From contig JAXGGA010005890.1 in NCBI GenBank assembly GCA_038373865.1, forward strand, positions 7,501-71,500: a stretch of 64,000 nt of DNA, in the 5' to 3' direction. Positions 54,063 to 63,867 of the stretch are shown here, piece by piece (position 1 is the stretch's first letter; each line of letters starts with the position of its first letter). This DNA comes from Uloborus plumipes. Its lineage: Eukaryota > Arthropoda > Arachnida > Araneae > Uloboridae. A program made the translations under genes and the position numbers. The notes beneath the pieces were generated by a model. The model was not told where the DNA came from, did no database searches, and was given only the letters and a program-made list of their open reading frames with translations.

Positions 54063-56476
54063 TGAAATGTCATCGAACCTAAAATTTTTACATATATGAC
54101 ATTTTTTGGCGGTTTCTATATGAATTTGACCTGCTGATTCCGAATCCGTTGATTGCCAGACGCTAAACCTTGAGCATTTTTGTCAAAATGGCGAAATCCA
54201 ATATGGCTGCTGTAAAAGGTATGAACAAATTAATGGAAACGTACGTGCAATGAAACATTTTATATACTTAAAAATGATTGTACTCTTTAGTCAAAATATA
54301 ATTCTATTGAAAATTTATATTTATGAAAAGTATACGAATAAAAAAATTATCAAAATGGTAAAATTCAAGATATCAGCCGGAAAAGTTGTAAGGTTTGTTT
54401 TCAGGTATTAATCATTTTTAAACCGTAATTTACATGAAAGTAGAATGTTTTAACAAAGATAAATGTTTAAAATGATATGCAGGGAGCATAAAAATGTGAT
54501 TTAGCCTAAACACTGTAAAAATATTTAGAAACATTCCAAACTTAAGTTTAGGGATTTTGCCGGTTTAAACCAATTTCCTGCAAGAAACAAGTTTCTTTTG
54601 CGAAAAAGTTTCCCATATTGATACAAGTTGCATGAATGCGAACTTCTCAGAGGTGTGAAACGTATTTTTAACTACCAGTTGGAAGGTATATCCAACGTGT
54701 TTGTTTAGTGTTTCGTCTTCAGCTGGATTATAGATTGTTCATATTGACATCACCCAAGTAAGGGTATGTGCAATCTCTCGATATTGTAGTTTTGGATGAA
54801 TTTCAAACAAATTAGCGGCTCAGCTATTTGCTTGAAATTTCTGCCTTAGCTGTAGCCATATTTGTTTAACTCTTTGACGATGGGCTCATCGCCGGTCTGG
54901 TCCCCAAAGGACGGACATCAATTTCGAAACAACATCACAGAATAGACTCTTCCAAAACAGGAGCAATCGTCCTTTCTACGCGGGAAAAAGTTGGGGTCCT
55001 ATTGTGGGTTCATACCCCATTTCGCCTTCAAAACTTCCCATTGATGTGTCACTATGAATGGACCGATAAGGTGCTTAACAATGAACAATAGATATCCGGA
55101 GTGCTGAGTTGACAGTTGATGTCTTCGCCTTTTACTGAGAGGGGGTTAGGGATTTTTCTAGGGATATTTCTTCTACCGTAGTTATGTAAAACTAATTCTC
55201 TATCTAGCGATCTAGCCAAACTTTAATCTAAGGGTAACTCCGTATCAAATGAAGCAAAAAAAAAAAAAAAAAAACGGCCAGATTTTCACGAAATTTGCAC
55301 TTTTTGACATCTTAAATGTATACATTATTTTTTAAAATTCTAACATTTATAATTGTTGAATATTTATTCTTTGAATTTCGTTAAAAAGCCTTTTTTTAAC
55401 CTTACCGGCAGACTTGAAATCATTTTACTAAAGTTCTGTGGAAGCGACCGACTTTTTAAATAACTCATTTCAAAGATAATAAGATGCAATTTTTTATGCA
55501 ATTTGAATACTTTATGAAAATGTTTCTTTTTAAGCTTGTAATTTAAAATTTTTGAAATAATGACATTTCAGAATTTTGTAAAAATATATAGGATTCAAAA
55601 TATATTTTTATGAATATATTTGAAAGTTATCTGAGTTGGACCATGTAGAGACTAGTAATTAGCAAAATTGAAAAATAGGGTCCTAAATTGCAAAATAAGG
55701 TCCTACATTACTTAGTGTAAATGCTTATCCCTTCATGGAGAAGACGTGTTCGATGTATTCAGTAAGATGCATTTAAAATCTTATAAGTACAGTACAAAAC
55801 CGGGGTTTTATTCGGGAACCAAAAAATCGCAAAACCAGAAAATCGGGAAGTTTTGTCGATTTTCCCGTCATCTTTTAAAATACGCAATTTTGTCACTTTT
55901 TAGAAAGGAAACTTTGTTTTTTTTTTTTTTTGTTTTTTTTTTAAATAAATAAATAAATAAATATGAAGGGTTTCTTATGAATACCTTGTTACTCGCAAAA
56001 AGCGTAGAAAATTGTTACAAAAACAAACTTTTTATTACTGAAAGTACAAAGCTGAAATTAAAGGGTCACGCGGGGCAAAATTTCCGAAATATTTTCTTGA
56101 ATTTCAAAGTATTCTAGTAAATAAAACATTTTCGTATTTTATTCCAGCTGTAAACTGAAGAAATAAATATTGTCACCTTCTAATGCAATCTTATACTGAA
56201 TGATCATTAACTAAAGCCGTTTAGAGATTAAGGCTACAGTGGACAAATAAATTGCTTTTTTTCAATTATTGATTTACATGTCTAAAACTTTGTGTGCTTG
56301 TATTATTGTGTATTTACTACATCCAAAAGCATAAAAAACACAAATTAGTGCAAAAACAATAAATACTTTTTTCCAAATTTCAAATTTAAATATTTTTTTA
56401 ACAAAATTTCAAAATGTTCCAGGCGTCACAATTTTTTTCAAACTTTGCATTTCCACTTAATTTCCAATCATTAGGC
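54063..56476. other. Intergenic, largely unassigned
   Basis: A- and T-rich with an A-run at 55256-55275 and a T-rich tract at 55917-55940. A patch at about 54870-55060, including CCTATTGTGGGTTCATACCC and CATTTCGCCTTC, is partly repeated in inverted form at about 57100-57140. No gene found. Confidence 0.35.
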
Positions 56477-56647
56477 ATGATTGCATAAAACAATGCATTA
56501 TATGTAATGTTTTATGTGATAGTTCATAAAAGATAGCTGAAAAGGAAAATTTATATGATTTTTTCAACTGAAAATTTTTATTTTCTGCTATCTTTTATAA
56601 ACTATCTCATAAAACATTGCATGTATTGCATTGTTTTGTACAATCAT
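56477..56647. mobile_element. Palindromic MITE, ~171 bp
   Basis: Arms ATGATTGCATAAAACAATGC and GCATTGTTTTGTACAATCAT, with GTTTTATGTGATAGTT / AACTATCTCATAAAAC and AAAGATAGC / GCTATCTTT nested inside. It overlaps the last codons of the FLYWCH open frame, and TTGTTTTGTACAATC is repeated just outside (about 56653). Confidence 0.65.
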
Positions 56648-56901
56648 ATAAATTGTTTTGTACAATCGTTGTTATAAAACTCCTTCTTTATAAGTTTGCC
56701 ATTATCAGGCTGGTGATTATGTGCTGCTTGTATTTTTTCTATGGCATCGTTCCTTGTGGTTATTCTTGCTTTGCAGCCTTTTTCCGTGGAACATTTCCAA
56801 TATATTTTGTCCTTTCTTTTGGTATTCATTCTATAAGTGTACTTATTGTACACTAATAGTTTTCCCCCTCTGTTCGAATTGATAAACTGAAAACTGTCCA
56901 T
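56644..56901 (-). CDS. FLYWCH-type zinc-finger ORF, 85 residues, possibly partial
   Basis: The ATG at 56901 opens MDSFQFINSNRGGKLLVYNK, followed by a FLYWCH finger at residues 4-63. It has F6, the G12-G13 turn, YTY at 21-23, IYWKC with W35 and C37, C43, and the H61-N-H63 pair (C-x5-C-x17-H-x-H). FLYWCH fingers bind DNA or protein. They occur in arthropod BTB gene variants (mod(mdg4)-like exons) and at the N-terminus of Mutator-like transposases. The frame is also open upstream to 57060. The end runs into a MITE palindrome, so it is either truncated or spliced onward. Whether it is a host gene, an exon or a transposon remnant is open. Confidence 0.55.
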   Translation of the reverse strand: MDSFQFINSNRGGKLLVYNKYTYRMNTKRKDKIYWKCSTEKGCKARITTRNDAIEKIQAAHNHQPDNGKLIKKEFYNNDCTKQFI

Positions 56902-57240
56902 GTTGATAATACGAACGCTGAACGCCGAATGAAAAAACACCCACGTGGGTGGGTGCAGTGCGTACGCGTAGGGAGAAAGAGAACCGGTTGGGGGAAGTTT
57001 TCGGGAAAAAATATCCCCGAAACTATCCCTAGGTTGACCACCCGATGGTTTGATTGACACCTGACCCAGCCCACTGGGAGGGACAGACTCATCACACAGT
57101 TTCGAAGGCGAAATGGGGTAGACACCCTATTGTGAGCTAATTGGTGGGGAAGAAAATCGTCCCCTTCAAGATTGCTTATCTCCGTCGCTTTGCAGGAGAA
57201 TAAATAGGCAGAGCTCAGTTACTTTTTCTTTACTTTTCTG
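56902..57240. other. GC-richer block upstream of the FLYWCH ORF
   Basis: A stretch of clearly higher GC and CpG than its neighbours, including CCCACGTGGGTGGGTGCAGT and GTACGCGTAGGG. It could be a promoter for the minus-strand FLYWCH ORF or part of an element. Part of it (CGAAGGCGAAATGGGGTAGA) is mirrored at about 55020-55040. Confidence 0.35.
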
Positions 57241-57760
57241 GTTTTTTTGTTTTTTTTTTTTTTTTGTTTTTTTAAATTGTATAATATGAATATGAGTTAA
57301 ATTTCTTCTTTTGCTTATTTAGAACGTAGGCGTTTTCTCTTCTGGGCGGATATGGAGATCAAACGAAAATTTTATTTCGCAATATTAACGTTGAAAAACA
57401 ATTCAAAAATTAAGGATAAAATTGCGCTCGAACTTTGCTAAAGACGATTTGAATCATCACATATCAGGTATCTAGTTTCAGCCCATATTCACTCCATAAT
57501 TCATACACGTTTTACTTGAATTTCAAAAAATACATTTTTTTTTTTTTTTTGCATATAGCTACATTGCAAGCTCACTAAATTTTGATGCTGGCAATTGCAA
57601 CCTCTAATAATCAAATTCAGTTAAGAATTTATTTTTCATTAGCAAATCATAATCGTTTTTATGAGGCTTATTTACTTAACGCTAATGGAGAAAAAAAGCA
57701 TTTATTGAAAAAGTTATGAACAACAAATGCAGAACCTATTTCTAGCCTCACAATCCAAAA

Positions 57761-58040
57761 CTAGCTGACCCGTGCTAAGAAGCATTCGCACTTGACTCAA
57801 GGAATGAAAAATCCCGTTTTATTTTAATTTTTGAAGTAACTTCTTAAATAACAGAAATAATAAGAGCTGTTAGCGGTTATTTTATCATTGATAGCGGTGA
57901 AAAGAATTTTTTACAATAATTTCTTATTTCTGAAATTTGGTTAAGTATTACAAAAATTATGACTTACTCATGATAAATAAACTATTAAATAAAAATAAAT
58001 TTAAATAATAATAAAAAAAACACCTTTAAGAATTAATGTA
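57761..58040 (-). mobile_element. Possible Helitron 3' end (minus strand)
   Basis: Read on the minus strand, the sequence ends GCACGGGTCAGCTAG followed by T. This is almost the same terminus as the Helitron ending at 13882 (GGTCAGCTAG|T). The 5' end was not found; later insertions at 58041 onward confuse the region. Confidence 0.4.
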
Positions 58041-58881
58041 GGGGAATGTGGGGCAAAGTGAAATAGTTATGTTTACTTATCTGCTTCAAGAGGAACCAAT
58101 GGGAAATTTGTTCTAAAAGTTGTACATAAAGAAGGAGCAATGTATTTTGTAATACAACTTTCGTTGAAATATTATTTTTCATCTTTGGAAATTATTTTGT
58201 ACTTTTAAAAAAGTGTGGAAAATTTTCACCTCAAAAAAGCATGGGGCAAAGTGAAAAACAAGATATTTTTGCTATGAAAATTTTTCTATTACACGATTAA
58301 CAGTAATTTACATCAACTGAATGCGTAAATAAAGGCAAAAATAATAATTAATAAAAAAATAACGAAAAAGTAAATATACAAATAAATAAATGAATATTTA
58401 AGAAACCATAAATGAGTAAATAAAATACAGAACGAATAAGAAAATGAGTTCATGTGTGACTAAATAAGTAAATGATTAAGTATAATAATGTAAATAAATC
58501 AATGAATAAAGAAATACGTACGTGATTTAATAAATGAATGAATAAGTAAGTAAACAAAATGAACTATTTCACTTTGCCCCGCGTGCACTTGACAAATTAC
58601 ATTGAACATTTAAAATAAAAAAATGCCTAATATAAACAAAATAAGGACTTCCCTGGACATCAGTAAATCTCAATTAATAGTTTAAATAATAATTGCAAAA
58701 AATTTATAGTTTTATTATAATAACAAGAAATTAAATTTTGAAAATGACTTGTATAATTTTTTTCGTTGATCTTTGGAGCGATTGTTTTGTTGACAAGAAT
58801 CAATTATATGTCTAGGAACTTAGTTAAATATTGCTAGATTAGTGGGGCTACTTTACCATTTCCCTTTGCCTCACATTCCCC
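58041..58881. mobile_element. TA-flanked element, 841 bp, with repeated GGGGCAAAGTGAAA motif
   Basis: The left end GGGGAATGTGGGGCAAAGTG and the right end CCTTTGCCTCACATTCCCC are flanked by TA (58039-58040 and 58882-58883). GGGGCAAAGTGAAA is seen at 58049, 58245 and, inverted, at 58563 and about 58850. The middle is a degenerate AAATAAATGAATAAGTAA-like tract. Non-coding. Confidence 0.68.
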
Positions 58882-58883
58882 TA

Positions 58884-59010
58884 TGAAGATGAAAAGTCGG
58901 ATTAGAATTCTGCTGAGGGAAAAAAAATCTATAAGACATTTTTTGGTCCGGATTTGAACTAATGCCCTTTCTACAAAAGCATAATGCTCTACTGAACCGC
59001 GCCAAAGCGT
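58884..59010 (-). mobile_element. tRNA-derived SINE, copy 2
   Basis: Minus-strand head GCGCGGTTCAGTAGAGC (A-box-like) and AGTTCAAATCCGGAC (B-box-like). Then come a CCAAAAAATG junction and the tail CAGCAGAATTCTAATCCGAC. Same family and order as the copy at 27449-27577. The 841-bp TA-flanked element abuts its tail. Confidence 0.7.
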
Positions 59011-59634
59011 TTTAATGCTGGATGATATTCAAAAAAGAAATGTGGAATAAAACACAGAAAAAAAAATACTTTTTTTGAAGAAAAAAGAAATTTTTTACAC
59101 CGTGAGTCTATGTTTTGTCATTAATCAGCAAAATAAGCTTAAAATGAGTGACAAATCATGGATTTTGATTAATGAATAAGGAAGCTTTTGCATAGCAATA
59201 GAAAAATAGGCTAAAGAAATAACATATAAGATACTGAACAAAAATTTAGTAATGTTCTAAATGCTTTCTACTCTTTTTTACTTCCCGTCTCCCTCTCTCT
59301 TTATGCACAGGTCTATACAAAATCAGACACGTGTACGCCTCAAACTGGACAAAAATTAAACTGATATTTTTGTTAAAATGTAAGGTGGGGGGGGGAGCAT
59401 TTCCGAGAACTGGTAAAAGTATAGAGCAAGCAGCAGAAAAAAATGTATAATGATTCCTGAACAAAGATACTATGAGCATCTCTTCTTAACCTATTATCCT
59501 ATTTTCGTTTCAGATGTGTTTGTACTTGGTACTAATAAATTAAAAAAACATTTTAACACTCATAGAAGAAAAAAAAAAGTGAATTTTTCGTCTGTGTTTC
59601 ACATTTGACTTCAGAAAATACAAGGAAGAACCAC

Positions 59635-60342
59635 TTAAGGGGGTCTGGGACACATCTTGAAAAAAAATTTATTAAACAGTTTAGAATTTTGAAATTTTTT
59701 ACACTAATTCACCATCTGTTTAATAAGCAAAATCATCACATACATGACAAAAAAAAACTTTTTTCAATTTTTTAATTTAAATTTTTTTCAGAAAAGGGGG
59801 GTCGCTTTAAATCGCAAAAACTTAAAATATTCTTGAACAATTTTCATTTTTTTTCCTTCAATGTGAACACAAATATATAAGCTTTAATTTGTATTCGGCA
59901 ATTTTAATAATAATAATTTGAAAAAAAATTAAAAATATTTGAGTAAAAATTTCGAAAAATTCGAAGGTACTTTTTTTTTCAAAAATCATATTTTTTGAAC
60001 AAAATTTTTTTTTGAAATTTGCCGAATACAAATTCAAGTAAACTGTTTGAAAAAGATGTTCTCCAAATTTCGGAACGTTATCTTTATTAGTTCTTGAATT
60101 ATAAGAATTTGAATTCAAAAAATCCGGAAAAATTGCATCATGGCGAAAAACGCATTTTAAGGGAAGTTATTGCTGTGGCAACAGTTGCCTGACGGCTACA
60201 TTAAATTATCATATCTTCCGTTCTAACTAAGATAGGAACAAGATTCAGACCTCATTTTAAAGAGAAGAAAACAAATTTTTTTTTTAAATAATAAAAAAAA
60301 AAATGCAAAAGTTGACGATTTTTGTGTCCCAGACCCCCTTAA
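59635..60342. mobile_element. TTAA-flanked element, 708 bp, GGGGGTCTGGGACACA ends
   Basis: TTAAGGGGGTCTGGGACACA at the left and TGTGTCCCAGACCCCCTTAA at the right, a near-perfect inverted repeat including TTAA. Inside, AAATTTGCCGAATAC is inverted (GTATTCGGCAATTTTAA), forming a second arm pair (about 59893 and 60015). TTAA with G-rich ends could be Kolobok- or piggyBac-type. Non-coding. Confidence 0.82.
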
Positions 60343-60639
60343 GATGAGCTCTCTTTTACCTCAGTCACGAACAATACCTACTCCCATATTGTGCGCATTT
60401 CGTAATTGTACTAAAGCTCTTTCGAGGACAATTGCTTTATTAGTCTTTAGCCAAGGGGGCAGTTGACGGTGATAGCCCATTGATAAGAAACTCTCTCCCA
60501 CGAAAATTTCCCGCGTGAAAAAGCCGACTCTTTCTTCAGGCGATCGGCATTCCAGAGTTTGATACACTGATACAGAGCCTGACTGGGTGGCCGAATCTGA
60601 ATGAAAGCGCGACAATTTCCAGTTGTATTGTGCAAGGTT
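60343..60639 (-). other. Unassigned higher-GC block with an 84-codon open frame
   Basis: The minus-strand frame 60615-60361 reads without stop (ECRSPEERVGFFTREIFVGE inside; ends NAHNMGVGIVRD) and base composition is unlike the surroundings. I recognise no domain, and a second frame is also open over half of it. It may be a fragment of a processed gene, a repeat or a structured RNA gene. It is bounded left by the TTAA element and right by the dispersed AACCGACTTC repeat. Confidence 0.25.
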
Positions 60640-60760
60640 TTTAACCGACTTCGAAAAAGGAGGAGGTTCTCAATTCAAAGCGTATACTTTTTTTTTTGTT
60701 TGTTCGCATATAACATCTGATCTACTGAACCGATTTGGACGATTTTTTTTTAATCGATAG
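60640..60760 (+). repeat. AACCGACTTC dispersed repeat, copy 1
   Basis: Begins TTTAACCGACTTCGAAAAAG, then GAGGAGGTTCTCAATTCAAA, a T-run, and CATCTGATCTACTGAACCGA, ending ATCGATAG. A near-identical copy starts at 63868. Copy 1 is interrupted after ATCGATAG by the 2158-bp element at 60761-62918 and resumes at 62919. Confidence 0.85.
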
Positions 60761-61166
60761 CCCAAGCAGCACAAAGGCGTTCAAAACACGTTCTGCAACA
60801 CGTACAGAGCGCACCAGCCGGCACGTTCAAAACACGTTCTCGCAGCACGTGTTGTCAACGTCTATGTGTCTCATCGATCGATGGTAATATGACACGTCGA
60901 AATCTGATGTTGACCACCTTTTTTTGTCCCAGTTTTGAACGTGGAATGATAGGTTATATTTAGGTTCTGGAAATACGTTTGTTTTCAGTGCTCCCCAGCT
61001 GAAAAAGTATACTACGTATACCCCACTATCCGGTGGCCGTGACGTGTTTTAACCGTGACGTCATTTTTGATCCATGATCGTCGCCATCTTGGTTTTAGTT
61101 ATTTTATTAATTAATTAATTTATTTAATTTAACTATTGATTGCTTACTTACTTTGAATTTAATATA

Positions 61167-61240
61167 TTCATTCCGCGGGAATCGAACGCGGGTCCCTTGC
61201 GACTCCAGCAGCACACGCTAACCACTATACGCTACTTGAT
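61167..61240 (-). ncRNA. tRNA-like sequence (SINE head or tRNA pseudogene)
   Basis: On the minus strand, TAGCGTATAGTGGTTAGCGT resembles an A box and CGCGTTCGATTCCCGCG a T-arm with B box. The acceptor stem does not pair and no clean anticodon arm forms, so this is not a working tRNA. Confidence 0.5.
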
Positions 61241-61536
61241 CTCATCGAGGGAGCAAAATAATACTTTAAATGGAAATTTTTTTTGCAGGAGGCGCCATCT
61301 ATGAAAGACTAAGGGCGTAAATCATATCATTTTACTAGTATGAATGCAATGCTTTTTTACTGAAATGCATGCAAATCTGATTAGGATCTTGGGAGAAAGA
61401 GTTGTTTAGGATAAAACTTAAAGTTTCTGCAGATATTATTCCTCTTCCCTTTCTAAAAAGCAGCAATTCACGACCTCTATTCTGAGAAATTAAGCACCTC
61501 CTTAAGCACTGAATAGCACTGACACCGTGATAATAT

Positions 61537-62316
61537 CAGGGCTGCAGAGTCTGAGGAAAAATGGTCGACTCCGACTCCGGGATTTTAAAACTTTCGACTC
61601 CGACTCCAACTCCCGACTCCTGCTTTTTATGAAATTATTTATTTTTTTACCCAAATGTGAAGAGGGAAAAACCCTAAACAAAGGTTGAAATATTAAGTCC
61701 ATTTTTAAAAGTTTCATTTTTATTCATGGTCGTAGAAAGGACTCACTTTAGGGGGGGGAGCAAGCTGGGGTATCCCAGTTGGAGGTCATGGGAGGTCATT
61801 GTGACCTCTCGAAAAGTTTAATTTGGTCATGAATTCTCTCACGTAATTTCACCACATTTACCTCAATTCTCGGAGATCACTGTGACCTCCCAAAAAGTTC
61901 ATTTTCTCCAGAGCAAATGACAAGTGCCGCTCTTGTCATTTGACTCCGTACAAAACTAATCCTTTTCTTGTTAAATGGCCAGATTTTATTTTAACACAAT
62001 GCATTTTTGCTGCAAATATTTTTTATTATCTTGCATAAGCCCATACATAGCAATTCGTTTCACAAAGCAGACCCGCCATTTTGAAGCCCTTTTTAATGAT
62101 CCTAGATGCTTAGGATTTGGATATTGGACGCTGAAAATTTGTATCTGTTAGTTTCAAAGACATGTTTTCACCACCATAAAATTTCATCGAAATCGGAGGT
62201 GATTGGAGTCGGAGTCGGAGTCGACATGTTTTTCAGCAACTCTGACTCCAACTCTTTTAAGTCCAAAATCAGTCCGACTCCGACTCTTCGACTCCGACTC
62301 CGACTCCGCAGCCCTG
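61537..62316. mobile_element. hAT MITE, 780 bp, perfect 8-bp TSD, GACTCC-rich ends
   Basis: The left end CAGGGCTGCAGAGTC pairs with GACTCCGCAGCCCTG at the right. The TSD GATAATAT is perfect (61529-61536 and 62317-62324). Both ends consist of (GACTCC)n-like repeats (GGAGTCGGAGTCGGAGTC). The inserted site is the minisatellite unit itself, so the array existed before insertion. Open frames here are simple-sequence artefacts. Confidence 0.92.
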
Positions 62317-62842
62317 GATAATATTACTGTTTTTGCACGTCAAATATCACGTTCCTTAAGCACTGAAATGACACCGTGATAATATTACTGTTTTTGCACG
62401 TCAAATATCACGTTCCTTAAGCACTGAAATGACACCGTGATAATATTACTGTTTTTGCACGTCAAATATCACGTTCTTTAAGCACTGAAATGACACCGTG
62501 ATAATATTACTGTTTTTGCACGTCGAATATCACGTTCCTTAAGCACTGAAATGACACCGTGATAATATTACTGTTTTTGCACGTCAAATATCACGTTCTT
62601 TAAGCACTGAAATGACACCGTGATAATATTACTGTTTTTGCACGTCAAATATCACGTTCTTTAAGCACTGAAATGACACCGTGATAATATTACTGTTTTT
62701 GCACGTCGAATATCACGTTCCTTAAGCACTGAAATGACACCGTGATAATATTACTGTTTTTGCACGTCAAATATCACGTTCTTTAAGCACTGAAATGACA
62801 CCGTGATAATATTACTTTTTTTGCACGTCGAATATCACGTTC
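62317..62842. repeat. 61-bp minisatellite, ~8.6 units
   Basis: Unit starts at 62317, 62378, 62439, 62500, 62561, 62622, 62683, 62744 and 62805 (truncated). Each contains GATAATATTACTGTTTTTGC, ACGTC(A/G)AATATCACGTTC and TTAAGCACTGAAATGACACC. Two diagnostic sites (CAA/CGA and TTCC/TTCT) show that units 3-5 and 6-8 are a duplicated trio of 183 bp. A further unit, partly diverged, precedes the hAT insertion at about 61496-61536. Confidence 0.95.
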
Positions 62843-62918
62843 AAGTGACACTTAGCACCGTTATTTGACCAATAACACCATTTTTGCACCAAATTTGAAC
62901 GTTCTGGTGCTGCTGGGG

Positions 62919-63053
62919 AGGGGATGGTGTAACTTAGGTACCATGTACTCATATGACGATATTTGTTCACTAGAAAAAAAAGTTATGATTGAAAAACTAA
63001 CATTTCATGTCATTTAAAACAATATGTGCTATCGTAAATCCTTACTTTAATCA
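62919..63053. other. Continuation of AACCGACTTC repeat copy 1, then unassigned
   Basis: AGGGGATGGTGTAAC continues the interrupted host repeat. Beyond this, the match to copy 2 cannot be followed because copy 2 runs off the window. Confidence 0.5.
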
Positions 63054-63128
63054 GCGACCTGATGGTCAAGTGGTTCTGCGCGTCAGGTTGAAGTTCCTGA
63101 TGAAATGAGATCGAGTCCAGGTCTGCAA
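63054..63128 (+). ncRNA. tRNA-like sequence (SINE head)
   Basis: GCGACCTGATGGTCAAGTGG followed by TTCTGCGCGTCAGG carries an A-box-like segment, and GATCGAGTCCAGG a B-box-like segment, at tRNA spacing. The acceptor stem is absent. A tRNA-derived SINE head is the likeliest reading. Confidence 0.5.
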
Positions 63129-63867
63129 GGATTTTCTCGAACAACTGCATGATTTTTTAAAAAATGATTTTAATGATTGTAATGTCCTTATGCAGGTACA
63201 TCTCCCCATGGAGATCGACCCAATATTTTTTTATGGTAGAAAATGACAGTTTTGGTCGGATATTTGTTAAAATTGGCAATGGGGTCCTTCGATGCTGTAT
63301 AATTTTCTTATGGACGTTTGCGCCATTTTTGGGGGCTTTGAATCGATTGTGGCTATAAATGGTTTTTGATTTGCGGCACTTATATAATTTTTTCAAAAAT
63401 TATATGCACAATCAATTATATTATGTTAATTTTTGTACCTTTATAAAATTCTGTATTTTATACCTTGTATTTACGTCAAATTCAAGGTAAAATTAAATTC
63501 TGAAGATGATAAATATATGTCAAATATTAAAGTAACTATTTTTCGTGAGTTTCATATTGGTTGTGACCAAAAAACATCACTACAAACAAATAAAATGTAT
63601 CAAACACCATGAGTGTTGAGTTATTAGGCAAAATCTGCTGTGTAATGTTTTTTTGCACTGCGAGGGGGGGGGGGGTATGAATGACCATTAAAGTGACACA
63701 AATTTAAAAAAATAAGATTTTGATTTGTGGTGTTTGAAAAAAGCTAAAGAGTCCACTTTAGTTGAAAATTATTTTCCATGAAATGCAAAAGCTTGCACCA
63801 ATTTTCCAAGTCTTACTCTAACCTCTTCCCCCACAATTCAAATTACTTACTTTTACTTTCTATTTTT
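63129..63867. other. Unassigned, with G-run
   Basis: AT-rich, with a G-run at 63664-63675. Short open frames on both strands (63157-63396) show no domain. Confidence 0.3.

Larger units (their letters stand above)
60761..62918. mobile_element. CCCAAGCAGCAC-ended element, 2158 bp, insertion proven by empty site
   Basis: The left end CCCAAGCAGCACAAAGGCGT(TCAAA) matches the complement of the right end CCCCAGCAGCACCAGAACGT(TCAAA). The flanks read ATCGATAG | element | AGGGGATGGT. The uninterrupted copy of the host repeat at the right end of the window reads ATCGATAGGAGATGGT. This defines the ends and a probable 2-bp duplication AG. Inside lie repeated CACGTTC words, a tRNA-like sequence, a hAT MITE and a 61-bp minisatellite. 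No transposase; the superfamily is unknown to me. Confidence 0.75.

Noticed and set aside
61167..61240. Functional tRNA gene
   Set aside because: A- and B-box-like segments are present but the acceptor stem does not pair and the anticodon arm is unclear.
61502..61717. Arg/Ser/Glu-rich open frame (SRSRELESESK-type)
   Set aside because: Translation of the GACTCC-rich simple sequence at the end of a hAT MITE.
62317..62842. Regular repeats resembling a CRISPR array
   Set aside because: Units are head-to-tail 61-bp copies without unique spacers, in an animal nuclear genome, inside a transposon.
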